Source: Streptomyces sp. BHT-5-2 | Lineage (GTDB): Bacteria; Actinomycetota; Actinomycetes; Streptomycetales; Streptomycetaceae | Direction: 5' to 3' | DNA: 64,000 nucleotides | Assembly (NCBI RefSeq): GCF_019774615.1 | Contig: NZ_CP081496.1 | Location: forward strand, 1,488,001 to 1,552,000 | In this document: positions 10,250-18,636 of the stretch, piece by piece | Layout: each line of letters opens with the position of its first letter | Position numbering within the stretch: the first letter of the stretch is position 1 | Made by a program: the position numbers and the translations under genes | Notes under the pieces: model-generated | The model's input: only the letters and a program-made list of their open reading frames with translations | What the model was told of the DNA's origin: nothing | Databases searched by the model: none

Positions 10250-10268
10250 GCTGACGTTTGCGGCTCGT

Positions 10269-10315
10269 GGGCGAGGCGTGTTCCGGAACTGATACCGGAA
10301 CACGCCTCGCCCTTT
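10269..10315 (+). terminator. Terminator of the rsmG-parA-parB region
   Basis: Perfect 18-bp inverted repeat (arms 10269-10286 and 10295-10312) with an 8-nt loop, followed by TTT. It lies 19 bp after the parB stop. Confidence 0.85.
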
Positions 10316-10409
10316 GCTTGCTGGCAGTACCCGCGCCCGTAAAGGGTGGATACGATGCGATCGGGTATGGCACGCATCCACGCGGAGACCTCATCTTGAG
10401 GAGAGGGCC

Positions 10410-10667
10410 ATGCGATCAGTGAGCCGCACCGGACTGCTGGCAGCGGGCTTCGGGCTCGCAGCCCTCGGAGGGTTCGTTGGTGGTCTGCTCAGAGAGCAGG
10501 CGGCGCTGAGAGCGCTGCGCGGTGCGGCAGGCGAGGGAAGCGAGGACCTGGTTCCATGGGCCGTCGGCTCGTACCGCTCACGCTGGACAACCTTCCGGAT
10601 CTCCCCAAGCGCTGCCGCTCCTGCGTGTTCTGGGAGCTCGACCCCGTCAGCGGCGAAGCCGCGGTAA
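10410..10667 (+). CDS. Possible small single-pass membrane protein
   Basis: An 85-residue frame from ATG 10410 with a very good ribosome-binding site (GAGGAGAGG, 7 nt upstream). Its N-terminus reads as a membrane segment (LLAAGFGLAALGGFVGGLL, about residues 9-27) followed by a short charged helix. It overlaps the first 112 bp of the next gene in another frame, and the second half after about residue 50 is probably just the shadow of that gene. I do not recognise a family. The site upstream of the start is the main evidence; the start of the downstream GNAT gene has none as good, so the two may be coupled. Confidence 0.4.
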   Translation: MRSVSRTGLLAAGFGLAALGGFVGGLLREQAALRALRGAAGEGSEDLVPWAVGSYRSRWTTFRISPSAAAPACSGSSTPSAAKPR

Positions 10668-11173
10668 AGGCGGGGCGTCCGGAGCTGGAGAAGGAAGCCT
10701 GGATCTCGGCGGTCCTGCTGGAGTGGGGATCCTGTGGGCGCGTCGTCTATGTCGATGATGTGCCGGCCGGCTTCGTCATGTACGCCCCGCCGGCGTATGT
10801 CCCGCGCTCAACAGCCTTTCCCACCAGTCCGGTGTCGCCGGATGCGGTGCAGTTGCTGACGGCGTGGCTGACTCCTGGCTTCCAGGGACAGGGGCTGGGC
10901 CGGGTGATGGTCCAGACGGTGGCGAAGGACCTCATCCAGCGCGGCTTCAAGGCCATTGAGGCGTTCGGTGATGCGCGCTGGACCGAGCCGGCGTGTGTGC
11001 TTCCCGCCGATCACCTTCTGGCGGTGGGCTTCAAGACCGTCCGCCCGCATCCACGTTTTCCACGACTGCGGCTTGAACTGCGGACCACGATCTCGTGGAA
11101 AGAAGACGTGGAGCTTGCTCTGGACCGTCTGCTCGGAGCCGTTCAGAAGGAGCCCGCGCTCCGACCGTTGTGA
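10556..11173 (+). CDS. GNAT family N-acetyltransferase
   Basis: Predicted acetyl-CoA-dependent acyltransferase of unknown substrate (205 aa). The acetyl-CoA-binding motif is TPGFQGQGLGRVMVQTV (Q/R-x-x-G-x-G type), preceded by a beta strand ending in LLTAWL. An N-terminal RCRSCVFWELD segment with two cysteines is notable and common to actinobacterial homologues in this locus. ATG 10556 is the first start that retains the core; no strong ribosome-binding site precedes it. Its position between parB and trxA is conserved in Streptomyces. A hairpin flanked by parS sites separates it from convergent trxA. Confidence 0.88.
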   Translation: MGRRLVPLTLDNLPDLPKRCRSCVFWELDPVSGEAAVKAGRPELEKEAWISAVLLEWGSCGRVVYVDDVPAGFVMYAPPAYVPRSTAFPTSPVSPDAVQLLTAWLTPGFQGQGLGRVMVQTVAKDLIQRGFKAIEAFGDARWTEPACVLPADHLLAVGFKTVRPHPRFPRLRLELRTTISWKEDVELALDRLLGAVQKEPALRPL

Positions 11174-11189
11174 GACGGACCGCCGCCAT

Positions 11190-11271
11190 GTTTCACGTGA
11201 AACATGGCCGGTGTTTCACGTGAAACAGGCCCGCCCCCACGAAGGGAGCGGGCCCATGTTTCACGTGAAAC
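11190..11271. other. parS: Triple parS cluster in the convergent gap GNAT/trxA
   Basis: Three perfect parS copies at 11190-11203, 11213-11226 and 11258-11271. The first sits in a longer 24-bp palindrome (GCCATG...CATGGC). Between the second and third lies a GC hairpin (GGCCCGC / GCGGGCC, 11228-11254), possibly a bidirectional terminator. Confidence 0.95.
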
Positions 11272-11284
11272 GTGACGGCGTGCC

Positions 11285-11611
<327 letters not shown>

Positions 11612-11661
11612 GGCAATCTCCTTACTGGGGTGGGTCGGGGTGGAAAGCTCAGGTACGCGGG

Positions 11662-12636
11662 TCAGGCGGAAGGGGTCTTCTCCGGCTCGGCCGTGGCCTC
11701 GCCGTCCGAGAGAGCCGCGAGGAACCGCTCGGCGTCGAGGGCGGCGGAGCAGCCCGTGCCGGCAGCGGTGATCGCCTGCCGGTAGGTGTGGTCGACGACG
11801 TCGCCGGCGGCGAAGACGCCCGACAGGTTCGTCCGGGTGCTGGGCGCATCGACCTTGAGGTAGCCCTCGTCGTCGAGGTTCAGCTGGCCCTTGAACAGCT
11901 CGGTCCGCGGGTCGTGACCGATCGCGATGAAGAGGCCGGTGACCGGAAGCTCGGAGGTCTCGCCCGTCTTGATGTTGCGCAGCGTCAGGCCGGAGAGCTT
12001 GTTCTCGCCGTGGATCTCGGCGACCTCGCTGTCCCACACGAACTTGATCTTCGGGTCGGCGAAGGCACGCTCCTGCATCGCCTTGCTGGCGCGCAGGGTG
12101 TCACGGCGGTGGACGATCGTGACGGACTTGGCGAAGCGCGAGAGGAAGGTGGCCTCCTCCATCGCGGTGTCGCCGCCGCCGATCACGGCGATGTCCTGGT
12201 CCTTGAAGAAGAACCCGTCGCAGGTCGCGCACCAAGAGACGCCACGGCCGGACAGCTCGTCCTCACGCGGCAGGCCGAGCTTGCGGTGCTGGGAGCCCGT
12301 GGCGACGATGACGGCCTTGGCGCGGTGCACAGTGCCCGTGGTGTCGGTGACGGTCTTGATCTCCTCGCTGAGGTCGACCGAGACGATGTCATCCGGCAGC
12401 AGCTCGGCGCCGAAGCGCTCGGCCTGGGCGCGCATGTTGTCCATCAGGTCCGGGCCCATGATGCCGTCGCGGAAGCCGGGGAAGTTCTCCACATCGGTGG
12501 TGTTCATCAGCGCACCGCCGGCGGTGACGGCGCCTTCGAAGACGAGCGGCTTCAGGGACGCGCGGGCGGTGTAGAGCGCTGCGGTGTAGCCCGCGGGCCC
12601 GGAGCCGATGATGATCACGTTGCGGACGTCGCTCAC
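11662..12636 (-). CDS. trxB: Thioredoxin reductase (NADPH)
   Basis: FAD-dependent enzyme that reduces thioredoxin. The 324 residues contain the FAD motif [15 protein letters not shown], the redox-active CATC motif (CATCDGFFF, about residues 134-142), the NADPH motif [12 protein letters not shown] and a final FAD contact near FAAGDVVD. Start is GTG at 12634-12636. It follows sigM and the anti-sigma gene on the same strand, the arrangement also known in mycobacteria. Confidence 0.97.
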   Translation of the reverse strand: MSDVRNVIIIGSGPAGYTAALYTARASLKPLVFEGAVTAGGALMNTTDVENFPGFRDGIMGPDLMDNMRAQAERFGAELLPDDIVSVDLSEEIKTVTDTTGTVHRAKAVIVATGSQHRKLGLPREDELSGRGVSWCATCDGFFFKDQDIAVIGGGDTAMEEATFLSRFAKSVTIVHRRDTLRASKAMQERAFADPKIKFVWDSEVAEIHGENKLSGLTLRNIKTGETSELPVTGLFIAIGHDPRTELFKGQLNLDDEGYLKVDAPSTRTNLSGVFAAGDVVDHTYRQAITAAGTGCSAALDAERFLAALSDGEATAEPEKTPSA

Positions 12637-12749
12637 GGGTGTCTTCCTTGTCTCTGCCGACGGCTTGCTGGGGTCTCGGAACTCTCACCCCACCCAACGG
12701 ATCCTACGGGGCGAGCATTCCCGGAATGCCACAGCGGACCTGCCGCCGT

Positions 12750-13703
12750 TCAGTCTCGCCGGTACGAGTGGGTCAGCAGGACCTTCCCGGGGGCCGGCGG
12801 AGCGGCCGAGACGCATGAGGCGGTGACGACGTAGGCGGAGACGCTCTTGGGATCGGACGGGTGAGGCAGCACGACCAGGAACGTGTCCTTGCCCTCATAC
12901 GTGCGACGGCTGGATGCCAGCGGTGTCTCGGTGCGGCCGATGCCCTGACGCACGCACGACGGGACGGCGTCGGGCTCGCCCCGCAGCGGAGTCTCGGGAG
13001 AGCTGCGCGTGCCGATCTCCGGAATGCTGTGCGCCTTCTTCGTGGCGAGCAACTTGTGGACGTCGGATCCAAGCGTCGCGGCGGTCAGGCGCGAAGAGGT
13101 GCCCCCGCTCGCAGTAGGGCCGCTGTCCGGCTTGGTGGCCTGTACGCCGCTGGTGCCGGCGCTCTGGAGGAGCAGACTGCCCACTCCGAGGACCGCCGCA
13201 GCGGCTGCGGTGCCGAGGAGGATCCGGGGCCACCGCCGAGACCGGATCGGGCGGCCGCCCGGCGACTGACGGCGGGGTCCGGAAGCGCCACGGGCCCGCC
13301 CCGCCGGTGAAGCAGACGCCGCACGGTGTGGTGGCTGGATGCTGGTTTCACGTGAAACGGCGGTTGGCCCGGTCGATGTTTCACGTGAAACCGCAGTGGG
13401 GCTCGGCGATGTTTCACGTGAAACGCGCGGCCTGCCCTCGGCTGTGGTGGAGTCCAGCAGGGCCTCGGCGGCAAGGGCCGCATCGATGCGTTCCGCGACG
13501 TCGGCGGGCATCCGGGCCGGGCCGGGGAGCGTACCGAGGAGCCCGCGGATCTCCTCCAGGGATGCATGGACGTCTTCGCACAGTGCGCAGCCGGCGAGAT
13601 GATTCCGCAGATCCGCGATACGTGAGGGGGAGAGCAGCCCGTCCGTGAGATCGGAGATCTCGGAAACCTCCGGGTGCTCGCCTGCGCCGGTCGTCGACGT
13701 CAC
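12750..13703 (-). CDS. Anti-sigma factor of the adjacent ECF sigma factor (zinc-finger type, membrane-anchored)
   Basis: Predicted negative regulator of SigM. The 317-residue protein has an N-terminal zinc-binding anti-sigma domain with H-x3-C-x2-C (NHLAGCALC, about residues 34-42), a low-complexity linker (about 80-170), one membrane segment (ILLGTAAAAAVLGVGSLLL, about 172-190) and an extracytoplasmic domain. Its start overlaps the sigma gene stop by four bases, giving coupling. The linker is unusual: three perfect parS sites spaced exactly 33 bp are translated as three VSRET repeats, so the centromere sequence has shaped the protein. The gene symbol rsmA is used for some homologues, but I leave it blank. 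Confidence 0.87.
   Translation of the reverse strand: MTSTTGAGEHPEVSEISDLTDGLLSPSRIADLRNHLAGCALCEDVHASLEEIRGLLGTLPGPARMPADVAERIDAALAAEALLDSTTAEGRPRVSRETSPSPTAVSRETSTGPTAVSRETSIQPPHRAASASPAGRARGASGPRRQSPGGRPIRSRRWPRILLGTAAAAAVLGVGSLLLQSAGTSGVQATKPDSGPTASGGTSSRLTAATLGSDVHKLLATKKAHSIPEIGTRSSPETPLRGEPDAVPSCVRQGIGRTETPLASSRRTYEGKDTFLVVLPHPSDPKSVSAYVVTASCVSAAPPAPGKVLLTHSYRRD
13345..13424. other. parS: Three phased parS sites inside the anti-sigma gene
   Basis: Perfect parS copies at 13345-13358, 13378-13391 and 13411-13424, all with a 33-bp period, all inside a coding sequence and in the same reading frame. Confidence 0.95.
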
Positions 13704-14395
13704 GCTCGCCCACCTCCGCCCTTCACGGCACCTGTGCCCTTCGGTCCTGCCGTCGGTGGGACGGATGTCCCCTGCGCCCGGTTCCTTCCCCCGCTCGTGG
13801 GATTGCTACCCCCGTCGTCGCCGCGCAGATGGGTGACCAGGGGCAGGAGGCGAGCTCGCCCGCGTGAGCACCGGCTTTTCACCGTGCCGGTCGGGACGTC
13901 GAGGATGTCGGCAGCCTCCGCGACGGAGTATCCCTGCATATCGACGAGCACGAGGGCGGCCCGCTGTTCCTCGGGCAGGGTGCGCAGCGCACGGAGTAGT
14001 TCCCGGTGCAGGTCCTCGCGCTCGGCCGGGAGCGCAGCGGACTCCTCGGGATCGAGGAGCTGCTCCAGGCGCTCGGTTTCGGCGACCGGAGATGTGCGCC
14101 GTGAGGCGGCCTTGCGGGCGCGATCCAGACAGGCATTGACGGTGATGCGGTGCAGCCAGGTCGTCACGGCGGACTGGCCGCGGAAGGAGTGTGCGGCGCG
14201 ATAAGCGGAGACCAGCGCGTCCTGCACAGCGTCTGCGGCTTCTTCGCGATCGCCGAGGGTCCGTAAGGCCACGGCCCACAACCGGTCACGGTGGCGACGG
14301 ACGATCTCCCCGAACGCCTCGGGGTCGCCCTTTACATGCAGCGCGAGGAGATCAGCGTCGGTTGGTGTCGAAGCCTTGTCGCTGTCGGTGGACAC
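13700..14395 (-). CDS. sigM: ECF RNA polymerase sigma factor SigM-type
   Basis: Extracytoplasmic-function sigma factor of 231 residues. Region 2 spans about residues 20-85 (FGEIVRRHRDRLWAVALRTLGDREEAADAVQDAL and the -10 recognition segment). Region 4 spans about 125-180 with an HTH (YSVAEAADILDVPTGTVKSRCSRGRARL). The GTG at 14393-14395 gives a normal N-terminus; the frame is open further upstream but that part is not sigma-like. The C-terminal 45 residues after region 4 are Gly/Pro-rich and family-specific. It is co-translated with its anti-sigma partner and followed by trxB-trxA, so an oxidative or envelope-stress role is likely by analogy. Confidence 0.93.
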   Translation of the reverse strand: MSTDSDKASTPTDADLLALHVKGDPEAFGEIVRRHRDRLWAVALRTLGDREEAADAVQDALVSAYRAAHSFRGQSAVTTWLHRITVNACLDRARKAASRRTSPVAETERLEQLLDPEESAALPAEREDLHRELLRALRTLPEEQRAALVLVDMQGYSVAEAADILDVPTGTVKSRCSRGRARLLPLVTHLRGDDGGSNPTSGGRNRAQGTSVPPTAGPKGTGAVKGGGGRA

Positions 14396-14505
14396 GGGCC
14401 CCCCGGCCGTAGCTGCCTGATCTCGGTCCCATTGAAGCCCGCCGGGTGAGGAAAGTAAATGCTGGGAAAGCCACCTCGCGGACCGTGAACGATCTCGGTG
14501 AGCCG

Positions 14506-14564
14506 AGGGGCGTGGCACGAGCACCGGCCGACGGCCGGCCGTTTGTCCTCCTGCCACGCCCTCC
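14506..14564 (-). terminator. Hairpin after the pseudokinase gene
   Basis: Inverted repeat GAGGGGCGTGGCA / TGCCACGCCCTC (one bulged G) enclosing a second small palindrome, CCGGCCGACGGCCGG. It lies just downstream of the stop at 14581 and upstream of sigM, so it probably separates the two transcripts. Confidence 0.55.
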
Positions 14565-14580
14565 GAGACGGCGTGCCTGT

Positions 14581-16281
14581 TCAGCTGGTAAAGGAAACCT
14601 CGGTCACGCCCTGCTTGAAACCGGCGCCGCTGTAGGTGTCCGCCGGCGACTCGGGCATCGCGGTGATCCACACGACGACATAGCGTGCCTTCGCCGGTGC
14701 CTTCAGCGTGACCTTGGCGGTGCTCCCCGACGTCTTGGCCGTGCCCAGCTCACGCATGGAGCTCAGCGGCGCGGACGGGGACAGGGAGTCCGCGGCGTAG
14801 AGCGTCACCGTCGTGTGGTTGCCGATGTAGTGCAGGCCGATGGAAGCGCTGCTTATCTGCTGCTCCGAACCGAGGTCGTAGACCAGTCCGACGCCCTTCT
14901 TGAAGGCCGGGTTGAGGTCGGGGCCCTCGCGGTAGCTCTTGCTGCGCCAGTAGGTCGCGGGGTCGCCGTCGTAGGTGGCTCGCACCTGGTCGGGGTGTTG
15001 CGGCTGGCCGTCCGGGTAGTACTCGTCGGCGTTCACGATCTTGAGTGCCTTGCCCTCGGGCTTCTTGGCGCTCCCGCCGGAGGGCTGCGAGTTCCGGGTG
15101 CCGTCGTGGTCGTTCTCCCACTTCAGCAGGGTGTCGGCCAGTTGCCAGCTGCCCAGGCCCAGCGCCGCGATCAGCAACGCGGAGACGGACCACTTCAGTG
15201 CCTTGCCAGTGCGGCTGTGGAGCGGGGGCGGCGGTGCGGGGACGGGCTGCGTCGCCTTGACCGACTGGGCGTAGGAGCCCTGCTGGAAACCCGTCCGCTG
15301 ATACGGCGGCGGGGTGGAGAACGCCGTCTCCGGCGGACGGATGCGCGGCATGGCGGCGACGGCCTTGGCCAGTTCCTCCGGAGTGGTGCACGGCGGCTCC
15401 TGGCGGGAGGCGGTGGCTCCGTCGTTGACCAGGGCCCGCATGGCGAGCTCGGACAGGCCGCGGTGCACGCCCGCGCGGACCTGGTCGGGTGCGATCAGGC
15501 CGACGCCCTTGGGCAGGCCAGTGAGGCCGTAGGCGTCGTTCTCGTACGGCCAGCGCTGGGTGAGGGCGGCGTACAGCAGTGCGCCGATCGCCTCGGTGTC
15601 CGTGCGCTGCGGGTGTTCGCAGGTGATGCCGCGGAGTGCCGCCATGACCGCGAGGCCGCGGATGCGGTACTGCCCGGACTCCGTGCGCAGCACCGAGCCA
15701 GGGGTGAGCCGCAGGTGGGACAGGCCCTCGCGGTGGGCGGCGGCCATGGCCTGGGAGACCTGGCTGACGAGCTGGTAGGCGTCGTGGGGCTCGAGCGGAC
15801 CGTTGGCGAGGACCGTGGCCAGCTCGGTGGCGTCCGGCAGCCATTCGTGGACGACGTAGACCAGGTCGTTGTCCTCGACGGCGTCGAGGACCTGGACGAA
15901 CCGGGGATCACCGAGGAGCGCCGAGGCACGCGCGGCCGAGAGCACCGGGCGGGCACGGGGGTGGTCCGCGGGCAGGACGTGGACGCCGACGGCCCGGCGG
16001 AGTTTTTCGTCGACCGCGCGCCAGCTGCTGAATCCGTCCAGACGGGTGACGCACTCCTCGAGTCGGTAACGTCTGGCGAGCTTATGGCCGCTGTGGAGTT
16101 CCGGAGGCTTGGAATCAGTAGCCTCGGCACCCTCGCTGTCGGTGCGCGCGGCGTCCTTTTCCTTGCCGGATACCTTCTCGGCCTCCGCACCGTCGTCCGT
16201 GGCCCGCCCCGCCTTGGCGGTCAGCGGCTCCTCGCCGCTCGTGTCGGCCACGTCGACGGCAGCCGTGCTCCGTTCCGCCAC
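14581..16281 (-). CDS. MviN/MurJ-associated membrane pseudokinase with C-terminal extracytoplasmic beta domain
   Basis: A 566-residue protein. Residues about 65-330 have a serine/threonine kinase fold. The catalytic residues are missing: the VAIK lysine position reads AVGVHVL, the HRD loop reads SHLRLTPGSVL, and DFG is replaced by IRGLAV. A membrane segment follows at about 385-405 (WSVSALLIAALGLGSWQLA). The C-terminal domain (about 430-566) resembles a discoidin-like fold, with the TYWRSKSY and LVYDLG pattern. In mycobacteria the same pseudokinase is fused to MviN and recruits a phospho-dependent FHA partner; here it is a separate gene 107 bp after murJ. GTG 16281 is chosen because the upstream open frame is a shadow of murJ. 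Confidence 0.85.
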   Translation of the reverse strand: MAERSTAAVDVADTSGEEPLTAKAGRATDDGAEAEKVSGKEKDAARTDSEGAEATDSKPPELHSGHKLARRYRLEECVTRLDGFSSWRAVDEKLRRAVGVHVLPADHPRARPVLSAARASALLGDPRFVQVLDAVEDNDLVYVVHEWLPDATELATVLANGPLEPHDAYQLVSQVSQAMAAAHREGLSHLRLTPGSVLRTESGQYRIRGLAVMAALRGITCEHPQRTDTEAIGALLYAALTQRWPYENDAYGLTGLPKGVGLIAPDQVRAGVHRGLSELAMRALVNDGATASRQEPPCTTPEELAKAVAAMPRIRPPETAFSTPPPYQRTGFQQGSYAQSVKATQPVPAPPPPLHSRTGKALKWSVSALLIAALGLGSWQLADTLLKWENDHDGTRNSQPSGGSAKKPEGKALKIVNADEYYPDGQPQHPDQVRATYDGDPATYWRSKSYREGPDLNPAFKKGVGLVYDLGSEQQISSASIGLHYIGNHTTVTLYAADSLSPSAPLSSMRELGTAKTSGSTAKVTLKAPAKARYVVVWITAMPESPADTYSGAGFKQGVTEVSFTS

Positions 16282-16388
16282 CGTCGTTCCTGCCTCCCCA
16301 TCCGTTGCAGGCTCAATGAGCCAAGACAATTGTGCCCACAGTCCGCCACTATGCACGACACACGGTGGCAGTCGATGGTTGTGCCCGA

Positions 16389-18590
16389 TCAGCGTCCCAG
16401 CTTGGACCTGACCATGCCGACCAGCGCGTTCATCTCCTCGATCCGCATCTTTCGGGCGGCGAGGTAGAAGACGGCCAGAAGTGCGGCGGCGCCGCCGACG
16501 AGCGCGGCGAGCGAGCCGATGAAGCCGGTGCCGAGAGCCTGCATCAGGACGTACACCAGGACGCCGGAGATGATCGTGGCCGGGATGCTGGCGCCGGCCA
16601 GGCGCGCGTAGGTCCGCACCACGTGCGCGGTGTCCAGGTCGCCACCCATTCGCTTGCTCAGCCGGCGCCAGGCGACGCCGACTCCGATGATGTAGGCGAG
16701 GCCGTAGGACGCCGCCATGCCCACCACGGCCCACTGTGCGGGCAGGAGCAGGAAGCAGAGGGCGGAGGCCGCGGCGTTGACGCCGGCGACGATCACCGTG
16801 TTGTAGAAGGGGGTGCGGGTGTCCTCGTACGCGTAGAAGGCGCGCAGGACGACGTACTGCACCGAGAACGGGATCAGGCCCACGCCGAAGGCCATCAGCA
16901 TGTAGCCCATGGGGATCCCGGCGCCGGACGAACCGTAGACCAGCGTGCACAGCGGGATGCCGAGGGAGAGGAACCCGAACGAGATCGGGACGATGGCCAC
17001 GGCCGAGGTGCGCAGGCCCTGGGACATGTCGTCCCGGACGGCCCCGGTGTCGCCGTCGTGCGCGGAGCGGGCCAGCCGCGGCAGCAGTGCGGCCATGACC
17101 GAGACGGTGATGATCGCCTGGGGCATGTTCCAGATCAGCTGGGCGCTGGCGTAGGAGATGAAGCCGGTGCCCGGGTGGCCCTGCCGGTCGGCGGTGTTGC
17201 CGGCCCAGGTGGAGAGCTGGGTGACGACCAGGACGCCCGCCTGATTGGCGAGGACGAACAGCACCGTCCACTTGGCGAGCTTGGCGGCCTTGCCCAGGCC
17301 GTGGCCGCGCCAGTCGAACCGGAGCCGCAGTTTGAAGTCGGCGTCGCGGAGATACGGGATCATCGCCAGCGCCTGGACCACCAGACCCAGGAGGGTGCCG
17401 ATGCCGAGCAGGCGGATGCCCTCGTCGGGGATCGTGGTGACGCCGATGTGGGAGGTCTTCGCCGTGCCGTAGACCCAGATGAACAGGCCGAAGGTGGCGA
17501 TCATGACGATGTTGTTGAGGACCGGGGTCCACATCATCGCGCCGAAGCGGCCACGGGCGTTGAGGATCTGGCCCATGACGACGTGCAGGCCCATGAAGAA
17601 GATCGTGGGCACGCAGTAGCGGGTGAAGGCGACCGCGACCTCGTTGGCCGCCGGATCGCGGGAGATGTCGAACGAGACCAGCTTCACCAACAGAGGCGCG
17701 GCGAACACCGCGAGTATCGTCAGGGCGCCCAGGACGACGATGACGAGGGTGAGCAGCCGGTTGGCGTATGCCTCGCCGCCGTCGTCGTCCTCCTTCATGG
17801 CGCGGACGAGCTGCGGGACGAAGACGGAGTTCAGGCCGCCGCCGATGGTCAGGATGAAGATCATCGTCGGCAGCTGGTAGGCCACCTGCCAGGAGTCGCC
17901 GAGCACCGCGCCGCCGAGCGCCGCGACGATCAGGGCCGAGCGGACGAAGCCGGTGAGCCGGGAGACCATCGTGCCGGCGGCCATCACGGCGCTGGACTTC
18001 AGCAGTCCGGAGGCACGGCCGCCGGACTGCTTGCCGGCCGCCGCGACGGGCGCGGGCTCCGGCTCGGGCTCCTCGGCGAGCTGCTGCGCCACCGGCTCGG
18101 GGCCGGGCGCCGTCGCGGGCGTCGGCCCGCTGGCGGGGGACGGCTCGGGGCGCGGCGGCTGGTAGGGCTGCTGCTGGTCCCGGTAGAGGTGGGCGAACGC
18201 GTCGCGCTCGGAGCGTTCGTCGCCACCCTGGGCCATCAGCGCGTCGCCGCCGGCGAACTGCACCGTCGCGTCGGGGTCGCCGTGCGAAAGATCGTGGGCG
18301 GGCGCCTGTGGCGCCGCCGGTGCCGCCGCGGGCCACTGTTGGGGGCCGGGCGGCTGCTGGTAGAGCGGATGCGCGGGCTGCCCCGGGGAAGGCGGCGGTG
18401 CGTCACGGCCGTAGCCGGGCTCGGTGGCCGGGTCCTGGGCCGTGGGGGCCGATGCCTGGTGCGGATCGTTGCGGTGGGCGTCCTGGACGTAGGAGTCCTG
18501 GTCCGTGGGCAACGGAGGCGTCGGAGGGACCGCCCCCGAGGGATCGCCATGGGCGCCCCGGCCGCGGCCACCGTCATACGGCGCATTCAT
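16389..18590 (-). CDS. murJ: Lipid II flippase MurJ (MviN)
   Basis: MATE-superfamily (MOP) transporter that moves lipid II across the membrane for peptidoglycan synthesis. The 733-residue protein has a roughly 195-residue Pro/Gln/Ala-rich cytoplasmic N-terminus followed by about 14 membrane segments starting near SSAVMAAGTMVSRLTGFVRSAL, the usual MviN N-terminal signature. Family length is about 510-550, so the excess is the disordered N-terminus, typical of Streptomyces. It lies between the DUF6049 gene (46 bp upstream) and the pseudokinase gene on the same strand. Confidence 0.95.
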   Translation of the reverse strand: MNAPYDGGRGRGAHGDPSGAVPPTPPLPTDQDSYVQDAHRNDPHQASAPTAQDPATEPGYGRDAPPPSPGQPAHPLYQQPPGPQQWPAAAPAAPQAPAHDLSHGDPDATVQFAGGDALMAQGGDERSERDAFAHLYRDQQQPYQPPRPEPSPASGPTPATAPGPEPVAQQLAEEPEPEPAPVAAAGKQSGGRASGLLKSSAVMAAGTMVSRLTGFVRSALIVAALGGAVLGDSWQVAYQLPTMIFILTIGGGLNSVFVPQLVRAMKEDDDGGEAYANRLLTLVIVVLGALTILAVFAAPLLVKLVSFDISRDPAANEVAVAFTRYCVPTIFFMGLHVVMGQILNARGRFGAMMWTPVLNNIVMIATFGLFIWVYGTAKTSHIGVTTIPDEGIRLLGIGTLLGLVVQALAMIPYLRDADFKLRLRFDWRGHGLGKAAKLAKWTVLFVLANQAGVLVVTQLSTWAGNTADRQGHPGTGFISYASAQLIWNMPQAIITVSVMAALLPRLARSAHDGDTGAVRDDMSQGLRTSAVAIVPISFGFLSLGIPLCTLVYGSSGAGIPMGYMLMAFGVGLIPFSVQYVVLRAFYAYEDTRTPFYNTVIVAGVNAAASALCFLLLPAQWAVVGMAASYGLAYIIGVGVAWRRLSKRMGGDLDTAHVVRTYARLAGASIPATIISGVLVYVLMQALGTGFIGSLAALVGGAAALLAVFYLAARKMRIEEMNALVGMVRSKLGR

Positions 18591-18636
18591 CGCTGCCCCA
18601 CCTCATCCGTCGCCGGGCCTCCGGCCCCGTCGTCTA

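Noticed and set aside
16282..18336. Open frame extending the pseudokinase gene upstream to 1251 codons
   Set aside because: The upstream portion is the antiparallel-frame shadow of murJ on the same strand, with arginine/glycine-rich composition; the kinase-like protein starts at GTG 16281.
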